NCBI RefSeq assembly: GCF_030412785.1
Contig: NZ_CP125295.1
Coordinates: forward strand, 5,270,001-5,334,000
DNA: 64,000 nucleotides
Direction of reading: 5' to 3'
Source: Paraburkholderia sabiae
GTDB lineage: Bacteria; Pseudomonadota; Gammaproteobacteria; Burkholderiales; Burkholderiaceae
The notes beneath the pieces were generated by a model that was not told where the DNA came from, did no database searches, and was given only the letters and a program-made list of their open reading frames with translations. How positions within the stretch are numbered: the stretch's first letter is position 1; each line of letters opens with the position of its first letter. The position numbers were made by a program, and so were the translations under genes. Positions 55,758-64,000 of the stretch are shown here, in pieces.

Positions 55758-58700
55758 TCAGTGGAAATCGCGGCTCGTCGATTGCAGGCCGCCCAGCAGA
55801 TGCGACATATCGACGAGCCGTTGCGCCACCAGATGCCGCACTTCGCCTTCGCATTGCCACGTGCCGTACACGGCGAGCAGCGACGCGCCGAGCGCTTCCC
55901 GCCGCTGCTTCTCCAGCAGGCTCGGCCAGATGATCACGTTGACGTTACCCGTTTCATCTTCGATCGTCACGAACAGCACGCCCTTCGCCGTGCCCGGCCG
56001 CTGCCGCACGGTGACGATGCCGCAGCCGCGCGCGAGCCGTCCGTTGCGATAGTTGCGCAATGCCGACGCGGGCATCAGACGCTGTTCCAGCAGCACGGGC
56101 CGCAACAGATCGAGCGGATGACGGCCGAGCGTCAGTCCCACCGAGCGGTAATCCGCGACGATATCCTGCGCTTCCGACGGCGCGCCAAGTTCCGGCGTAT
56201 CGTCCTGCACGCCGGCGACGGCCAGCATGTCCTTGTCGGGCACGGCGGCCACGGAATGCCACAGCGCTTCGCGCCGGTTGCCCGCCAGTGAAGACAGCGC
56301 GTTCGCGTCGGCGAGCACATGCAGATCGTGCCGGTTCAACTGCGCACGGCGCGCGAGATCGTGGACGCTTCTGAACGGCCGCACGGCACGCGCATTTTCG
56401 ATGCGTTCGGCCGCGCCGTCCTTCATGCCGCGCAACAGCGACAGCCCGAGACGCACGGCGGGACGCGCACGACCTTCCACCGTTTCGAGCGTCGAGTCCC
56501 AGCCGCTCACCGTCACATCGACAGGCAACACGATCACGCCATGCCGACGCGCGTCCTGCACGAGTTGCGACGGTGAATAGAAACCCATCGGCTGGCTGTT
56601 GAGCATCGCGGCGAGAAACGCCTCGGGCTCGTGACGCTTCAGCCAGCTGCTTGCGTAGACCAGCAGCGCGAAACTCGCCGCGTGACTCTCCGGAAAACCG
56701 TATTCGCCGAAGCCCTTGATCTGCTCGAAAATCGCTTCGGCAAAACTTTGCTCGTAACCACGCTCGCGCATGCCGTTGACGATGCGGTCGTAGTATTTTT
56801 CGAGCCCGCCCTTGCGCTTCCATGCGGCCATCGCGCGACGCAGCTGATCCGCTTCGCCCGGCGTGAAGCCCGCTGCGAGAATCGCGACCTGCATCACCTG
56901 CTCCTGAAAAATCGGCACACCGAGCGTGCGTTCGAGCGCGATCTTCAACTCTGGGCTTGGATAGCTGACGGGCTCGAGTTTCTGCCGCCGCCGCAAATAC
57001 GGATGCACCGCCCCGCCCTGAATCGGCCCCGGCCGCACGATCGCGACTTCGATCACGAGATCGTAGAACTCCTTCGGGCGCAGACGCGGCAGCATGCTCA
57101 TCTGCGCGCGTGATTCGATCTGGAATACGCCGATCGTATCGGCGTTCGAGATCATGTCGTAGGTCGCTTTGTCTTCAGGCGGAATGTGCTGCATCTCGAA
57201 TATCTCGCCGCGCTGTTGGGAAACGAGATCCAGCGTGCGCCGGATCGCCGACAGCATGCCGAGCGCGAGCACGTCGACCTTCAAGAGACCAAGCGCCTCG
57301 AGATCGTCCTTGTCCCACTCGATCACCGAGCGATCGGCCATCGCCGCGTTTTCGACGGGCACGAGCCGCGTCAGCTTGCCGCGACTGATCACGAAGCCGC
57401 CCGAATGCTGCGACAGATGACGCGGAAAATTCAGCAGTTGCGACGCGAGCCGCGCCCACGCCTGAATCAGCGGCTTCTCCGGATCGAGGCCCGACTCTTC
57501 GAAGCGCTTGAGCAGATCGTGACTCGTATCGAACCAATGATGCGACTTCGCGACGGTATCGACGATCTGCGGATCGACGCCGAGCGCCTTGCCCGTTTCG
57601 CGCAATGCGCCGCGCGGCCGATACGTCGACACGGCCGCCGCAATGGCCGCGCGGTCGCGTCCGTATTTGCGATAGATGTACTGAATCACCTCTTCCCGTC
57701 GTTGATGCTCGAAGTCGACGTCGATGTCCGGCGGCTCGCCGCGCTCCTTCGAAATGAAACGCTCGAACAGCATGTTGCCGCGCGCGGGATCGACTTCGGT
57801 CACACCAAGGCAATAGCACACGGCCGAATTGGCCGCCGACCCACGCCCCTGACACAGGATGTGCTGGCTGCGCGCATAACGCACGATGTCGTAGACGGTC
57901 AGAAAGTACGGCTCGTAGCCGAGATCCGCGATCAGCGCGAGTTCGTGCTCGATCTGCTCCTGCACGTTGAACGGAATGCCCGAAGGAAATCGCTGCTGCG
58001 CGCCGATGTACGTTTCCTGCCGCAGATACGCGGTCGGCGTGTGGCCTTCGGGCACGAGTTCATCGGGATATTCATAGCGAAGCTGATCGAGCGAAAACGC
58101 GCAGCGCGACAGCACGCTGATCGTCTCGCGTATCGTGTGATCGGGATACAGATTCGCGATCCGCAAACGCGAGCGCAAATGCTGCTCGGCATTCGGCGCG
58201 AGTTCGTAGCCGCATTCGTGCACGGGCCGGCCAACGCGAATCGCCGTCATCGTGTCCTGCAGCGGCTTGCGCGAGCGCACATGCATCACGACGTGACCCA
58301 ACGCGACGACAGGCACGTTCTGTTTGTTCGCGACATATTCGACCGAGCCGCGATGAATGTCGTCCATCGCGCGCTGATGCAGTACGAGCCCGACCCACGC
58401 GCGGCCCGGAAACGTTTCGTCGAGCCATTCGATCTGCGCGTCGAGCACTTCTTCGTTGGCCGGGAAATCGGGCACGAGGATCGCGAGACAATCGGGCATG
58501 CCGCGCAGATGCACATTCTCGCGATCGGGCCGCGACAGATCGTGTGGCGTCAGCCGATATTCGCCCTTCGGCGCACGCGTGCGCGCAAGCGTGATCAGCT
58601 CCGACAGATTGCCGTAGCCTTCACGATTCTGCGCGAGCAGGATCAGGCCGAACGCAGGCGTGCCATCGGCATTGCGCAGCCGGAAGTACGACCCGATGAC

Positions 58701-58907
58701 GAGCGGCAAGCCCTTTTCCTTCGCGGCGACGTGTGCACGCACCACGCCGGCAAGCGAGCATTCATCGGTAATCGCGAGCCCCGAATAGCCGAGTTGCGAT
58801 GCGCGCTCGGCGAGTTCTTCCGCGTGCGAAGCACCGTGCAGAAACGTGAAGTTCGACAGGCAGAACAGTTCGGCGTAAGCCGGCAGGACATTGAACGTCG
58901 TATCCAT
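55758..58907 (-). CDS. dnaE2: Error-prone DNA polymerase DnaE2 (ImuC)
   Basis: The 1049-residue C-family polymerase has a PHP domain at the N-terminus (AELFCLSNFTFLHGASHAEE), GRGSAANSAV (354-361) and the catalytic PDIDVDF motif (393-399). Tandem helix-hairpin regions and a C-terminal OB domain follow (NVNVIIWPSLLEK). With ImuA and ImuB it forms the SOS mutasome that copies past damaged bases. It is shorter than replicative DnaE, as expected. It starts 6 bases after imuB. Confidence 0.96.
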   Translation of the reverse strand: MDTTFNVLPAYAELFCLSNFTFLHGASHAEELAERASQLGYSGLAITDECSLAGVVRAHVAAKEKGLPLVIGSYFRLRNADGTPAFGLILLAQNREGYGNLSELITLARTRAPKGEYRLTPHDLSRPDRENVHLRGMPDCLAILVPDFPANEEVLDAQIEWLDETFPGRAWVGLVLHQRAMDDIHRGSVEYVANKQNVPVVALGHVVMHVRSRKPLQDTMTAIRVGRPVHECGYELAPNAEQHLRSRLRIANLYPDHTIRETISVLSRCAFSLDQLRYEYPDELVPEGHTPTAYLRQETYIGAQQRFPSGIPFNVQEQIEHELALIADLGYEPYFLTVYDIVRYARSQHILCQGRGSAANSAVCYCLGVTEVDPARGNMLFERFISKERGEPPDIDVDFEHQRREEVIQYIYRKYGRDRAAIAAAVSTYRPRGALRETGKALGVDPQIVDTVAKSHHWFDTSHDLLKRFEESGLDPEKPLIQAWARLASQLLNFPRHLSQHSGGFVISRGKLTRLVPVENAAMADRSVIEWDKDDLEALGLLKVDVLALGMLSAIRRTLDLVSQQRGEIFEMQHIPPEDKATYDMISNADTIGVFQIESRAQMSMLPRLRPKEFYDLVIEVAIVRPGPIQGGAVHPYLRRRQKLEPVSYPSPELKIALERTLGVPIFQEQVMQVAILAAGFTPGEADQLRRAMAAWKRKGGLEKYYDRIVNGMRERGYEQSFAEAIFEQIKGFGEYGFPESHAASFALLVYASSWLKRHEPEAFLAAMLNSQPMGFYSPSQLVQDARRHGVIVLPVDVTVSGWDSTLETVEGRARPAVRLGLSLLRGMKDGAAERIENARAVRPFRSVHDLARRAQLNRHDLHVLADANALSSLAGNRREALWHSVAAVPDKDMLAVAGVQDDTPELGAPSEAQDIVADYRSVGLTLGRHPLDLLRPVLLEQRLMPASALRNYRNGRLARGCGIVTVRQRPGTAKGVLFVTIEDETGNVNVIIWPSLLEKQRREALGASLLAVYGTWQCEGEVRHLVAQRLVDMSHLLGGLQSTSRDFH

Positions 58908-58913
58908 CGCGCG

Positions 58914-60383
58914 TCATCCGAACAGGCCGTGCAGGAACCAGCGCGGCTCCTCTTCGGCATCGCGACTGCTGACGCGCTCGCGATAAACCCAATAGCAACT
59001 GCGATCTTCGCCTTGCATGACGAAGTAATCGCGCGTGACGAGCGCGCCATCGAACCAGCCCGCTTCTATCCGCTCGCCCGGCGACGCGATCTTCAATGGA
59101 GAGCCGTAAAACGGCCGATGTTCGCGCATCAGCAGACGCACGGGCGTCGCCAGCATCCACGTCGGTCGCGGCAAGCCTTTGGGCAACTGGATTTTCTTTT
59201 CCGCGTGATTGATGGGCAGCCAGCGGTTCGCGATTTCAGGCCGATAGTCGGCCGTCGGCGCGGGGCGCAGCACGTTGTCTTCGCCATTGCGCGCGATCAG
59301 CAACTCGATCAGCCGCGCGTGATCCGCTGGCGAACCGCCCGGCTGAGGGAAAAGTTGATCGGTGGCGGGCTCGGCGGCGTCGACCTTCGATGCATCGAGC
59401 CGCAACGCGATCGCAGGCGCCTCGAGCGTGAGGCGATGCAGCCGCTCCTTCACGAGACGCAGCAGATGATCTTCGCGCCACGCGGCCTCGCCCAGAGCGA
59501 TGTCGATCGACGTCGGCGCAATGGCTTCGCGGCCGCGCTCATGCTCGAACGACAGCGTGATCGCCGTCACGGCCAACTGCTTCGCGCACAGCCAGCCGCA
59601 CAACTGCACGATCAGCCGATGCGCGGCAAACACGGCGCCGTCTGCATGCTCCAGACGATCGGGCAATTCGAGACGCGCGCTGAACGTGGGCGGCAACTCG
59701 AGCCAGTCGAACAGTTCCGGCGCGGAGCCGAACGCGCGATCGAGCGAATCCAGCAGATGCTCGCCGCAGCGCCGCTGCAGGCCGGCACGCGGCAGACGAC
59801 GCACATCGGCAATCGACTCGCAGCCCAATCCACTGAACCAGTCGGCGAACGGACGGATCTCCGGCACCGCGAACATCGGCAACGGTTCGAGCACGCGTTC
59901 GAGCGACGCGAGTTGCAGCACGCGGCGATTGCCGTGCTTCGCCAGCAGCCACGCGCCCTGCCCCGTCGGCGCGGCGCTGATGCGCGCGGTCAGGCCGAGT
60001 GCGTCGAGAATCGCCTTTGCCTCACGACACAGCGACAGCAATCCGCCGAACAGCCGCAAGCTGCCGCCGACTTCGACGAGCACGGTGGCTTCGTCGAGCA
60101 GCGAGACATCGGGCGAAAATTTCATCAACGCGATGCCGACTTCGCGTTGCGCGGCACTCTCACGCGCGATGTCGCGTTCGTACATGGCCGTTTCCGGCGA
60201 CAGCGTCAGCACGCCACCGCGCTTCATTCCGAGCCGAACGCCCGCTGCTCGGGCTGCGCCGTCGGCGATCGCGACCTTGTCTTTCTCCAGCACGACGCTG
60301 CCGTGCGCGGGCTCAGGCGACCACCTCGGTCGAAAGACTTCGAGCGGCAACTTCGGCAAGTGGACGGCGAGAAAGACGCGCAT
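58914..60383 (-). CDS. imuB: ImuB, catalytically atypical Y-family polymerase
   Basis: The 489-residue protein begins MRVFLAVHLPKLPLEVFRPR. It has a Y-family fold, but the acidic active-site residues of true DinB enzymes are not evident in the expected positions, as in known ImuB, which serves as a clamp-binding adaptor. A LFDWLELPP region and the C-terminal WVYRERVSSRDAEEEPRWFLHGLFG extension are typical. The start overlaps imuA by 71 bases, the stop precedes dnaE2 by 6. Confidence 0.93.
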   Translation of the reverse strand: MRVFLAVHLPKLPLEVFRPRWSPEPAHGSVVLEKDKVAIADGAARAAGVRLGMKRGGVLTLSPETAMYERDIARESAAQREVGIALMKFSPDVSLLDEATVLVEVGGSLRLFGGLLSLCREAKAILDALGLTARISAAPTGQGAWLLAKHGNRRVLQLASLERVLEPLPMFAVPEIRPFADWFSGLGCESIADVRRLPRAGLQRRCGEHLLDSLDRAFGSAPELFDWLELPPTFSARLELPDRLEHADGAVFAAHRLIVQLCGWLCAKQLAVTAITLSFEHERGREAIAPTSIDIALGEAAWREDHLLRLVKERLHRLTLEAPAIALRLDASKVDAAEPATDQLFPQPGGSPADHARLIELLIARNGEDNVLRPAPTADYRPEIANRWLPINHAEKKIQLPKGLPRPTWMLATPVRLLMREHRPFYGSPLKIASPGERIEAGWFDGALVTRDYFVMQGEDRSCYWVYRERVSSRDAEEEPRWFLHGLFG

Positions 60384-61020
60384 GACGGGAAAACAGAACG
60401 GGTGTGGGTTGAAGAGAAATCGACAGAGGCTCCGCGCGTGTTGGGCCTCGTCGTTTCACGATGTCGACCATCAGGCCATCAGCCGAAGGTCGTAACGCCA
60501 GTCGCAATAAGGCTGGCGACGAGTCCTGAGCCGATGCGAGCGGCCGGACCATGATGAAGAGCGTCTCGGACGACTGCGCCGCCAGATGCAGACGCCGCAG
60601 CGACGACGCTTGGGCGTGCTGCGCCCACAGGATCAACGCGCCGCAGGTGCCGGCGCGCAGGATCTGCTCGGCGGACCAGAAGGCGTCGGAACTTTTGGGG
60701 GCTTTGACTTGCAGCAGTTGATCGAGCGAGAGTCCGATGTAATCGAGACCCAAACCGTCCGGGATATGCGGCGGCTGCACCAGCGCGATGGGCCGGTCTC
60801 CCAATGAACCCAGCGCAGGCCGCAACAGACGCATTTCGCCTACGCCGGGTGTTTGGACCAGCAGATCAACCAGCGCGCCGATCGGCCAGCCGCCGCCGGG
60901 CAACTCGGTGGATAGCGCGGGATAGCCGGTATCGAGCGTGCGCCGCCCTCCGCGCGCGAGCTGCGAGGCTCGCCATAGCGACGGGTGAATCTCTTCGGCA
61001 CGGGAAGCGGCGACTGACAT
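60313..61020 (-). CDS. imuA: ImuA, SulA/RecA-like mutasome accessory protein
   Basis: The 235-residue protein has the RecA-like fold typical of ImuA: TGYPALSTELPGGGWPIGALVDLL near the start, a GEMRLLRPAL motif and FIMVRPLASAQDSSPALLRLAL. The family recruits the polymerase pair to the clamp. It is the first gene of the imuA-imuB-dnaE2 cassette, with a LexA box 17 bases upstream. Its 3' end overlaps imuB by 71 bases in a different frame. Confidence 0.92.
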   Translation of the reverse strand: MSVAASRAEEIHPSLWRASQLARGGRRTLDTGYPALSTELPGGGWPIGALVDLLVQTPGVGEMRLLRPALGSLGDRPIALVQPPHIPDGLGLDYIGLSLDQLLQVKAPKSSDAFWSAEQILRAGTCGALILWAQHAQASSLRRLHLAAQSSETLFIMVRPLASAQDSSPALLRLALRPSADGLMVDIVKRRGPTRAEPLSISLQPTPVLFSRHARLSRRPLAEVAARSLSTEVVA

Positions 61021-61036
61021 CGGCGTAGGAAAATAC

Positions 61037-61052
61037 CTGTATATTTGTACAG
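61037..61052. promoter_or_regulatory. LexA (SOS) box for imuA-imuB-dnaE2
   Basis: CTGTATATTTGTACAG fits the CTGT-N8-ACAG LexA consensus exactly at both ends. It lies 17 bases before the imuA ATG, so LexA binding would cover the promoter. Confidence 0.93.
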
Positions 61053-61450
61053 TATCCTACACGGAATTTTGAAGGGGAATGGCGCCCTTTTTGAGAGCGG
61101 TTTGAGGGTGGTGTTGTGTTGCGTGGCGGGATTTTTAGCTTCGGGGATCGATCAGATGCGATCGATTGGCGGCCCCGATGCTGGACTTTACGCCATCATC
61201 AGCGTTAGAGCACTGCAACAGTTTGAAGATATTGATAGCTGGTGTTGATCCAGCAACTGAGTCTTGGAGCAGTCCGACGCGGAGAACTCCATCCGCATAC
61301 GGCAAAGATTTTTTGAAGATATGGAGACGCCCTGGATAAGACGTCACATGCCGAGCCGGGATGCAAACAGGATCTGTGTTGAACCTGATTGCCTGAACTG
61401 GACGACGGGTGCTGGAGAGCGTGGCGCTAAATTGGCCTGCTCAAACGGCA
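61053..61450. other. Gap between SOS cassette and rRNA operon
   Basis: About 400 bases with no gene I can support on either strand. I see no clear dyad, repeat or prophage trace. Confidence 0.4.
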
Positions 61451-61476
61451 AGACCCCGCTTTTGAGGGCGGGGTCT
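61451..61476 (-). terminator. Terminator hairpin of the rRNA operon
   Basis: A 9-base perfect stem, AGACCCCGC with GCGGGGTCT, lies just past the 5S 3' end on the minus strand. The U-tract is short. Confidence 0.75.
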
Positions 61477-61488
61477 TGTCTGGTAAGG

Positions 61489-61605
61489 AGCCTGACGATT
61501 ACCTACTTTCACACGGGCAATCCGCACTATCATCGGCGTGGAGTCGTTTCACGGTCCTGTTCGGGATGGGAAGGGGTGGTACCGACTCGCTATGGTCATC
61601 AGGCA
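61489..61605 (-). rRNA. 5S ribosomal RNA
   Basis: About 117 bases on the minus strand beginning TGCCTGATGACCATAGCGAG, with CCACCCCTTCCCATCCCGAA in loop B/C and ending GTAATCGTCAGGCT. The ends pair to form helix I. It follows 23S after about 200 bases. Confidence 0.96.
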
Positions 61606-61809
61606 TGACGGGTTGCTGCGTCGCGCGGGTTGGAGTCAACCTGGCGCCACAGCCAATCTGGAAGAAGCGTAAAGAGTGTGGGATGTGTTGTTTATGTTGG
61701 CACAACATCGATCTCAAACCTGAGTGTGCTTCCGAGACCCTGCGCGCAGCGCAGGGTGGGGCATCCATAAGTGCTGAAGCACTAACGGCTGCCGACACAC
61801 ACCTGTTAT

Positions 61810-64000
<2,191 letters not shown>

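Noticed and set aside
57186..60554. A 1122-codon plus frame opposite dnaE2 and imuB
   Set aside because: Antisense to two genes with catalytic or family motifs; composition is a GC artefact.

Overview
The window is a GC-rich stretch of a Burkholderiaceae main chromosome, most likely Paraburkholderia or Caballeronia. The evidence is the codon and GC character, an ftrABCD iron-uptake set, HemP, a DUF3563 protein, the dnaE2-imuBA SOS cassette and a beta-proteobacterial 23S/5S rRNA end. The genus is inferred from gene content; no database comparison was possible.

Layout. (1) 1-7472, minus strand: the pel exopolysaccharide operon in the order pelA-pelB-pelC-(pelD, cut by the window edge), preceded by about 500 bases of AT-richer non-coding DNA. 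(2) 7976-13627: an AraC regulator with a LysE exporter, a DUF1328 membrane peptide, TetR and LysR regulators, an EamA exporter and an NTF2-like protein. (3) 13634-18700: a stand-alone homodimeric 2-oxo acid dehydrogenase E1 divergent from an Lrp/AsnC regulator, then an acyl-CoA synthetase. (4) 18926-23000: accessory DNA around a tRNA-Ser(GGA), with a small lipoprotein, a NinX-like protein, an SGNH hydrolase, a PAAR spike protein and a tightly coupled two-gene unit that looks like a polymorphic toxin and its immunity protein. (5) 23146-27656: acetate metabolism (acs, a DUF4212 small subunit and its sodium:solute symporter). (6) 28022-31341: an EamA transporter, a UPF0114 membrane protein and class I fumarase.

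(7) 31512-43700 is rich in iron genes: bfr, bfd-tonB-exbB-exbD, hemP and ftrABCD. Each of these four units has a Fur-box-like sequence upstream. They are interspersed with murI, a LysR/pirin pair, OsmC, a DUF1857 protein and a GlcG/HbpS-like protein. (8) 43860-52894: uvrB, an aromatic/aspartate aminotransferase, the bdhA-patatin pair, an aldo/keto reductase, rlmJ and an orphan ABC substrate-binding protein. (9) 53065-55743: small proteins, then a cueR-copZ copper switch with a perfect 27-base palindromic operator, and an RmlD-like reductase. (10) 55758-61052: the SOS mutasome imuA-imuB-dnaE2 behind a LexA box. (11) 61451-64000: the 3' end of an rRNA operon on the minus strand (5S and most of 23S).

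Most of the window is conserved chromosomal backbone. The least explained items are the toxin/immunity-like pair beside tRNA-Ser, the foldable intergenic segment after hemP, an EF-hand loop inside the acetate-type symporter, and two tiny coupled reading frames in front of tonB.
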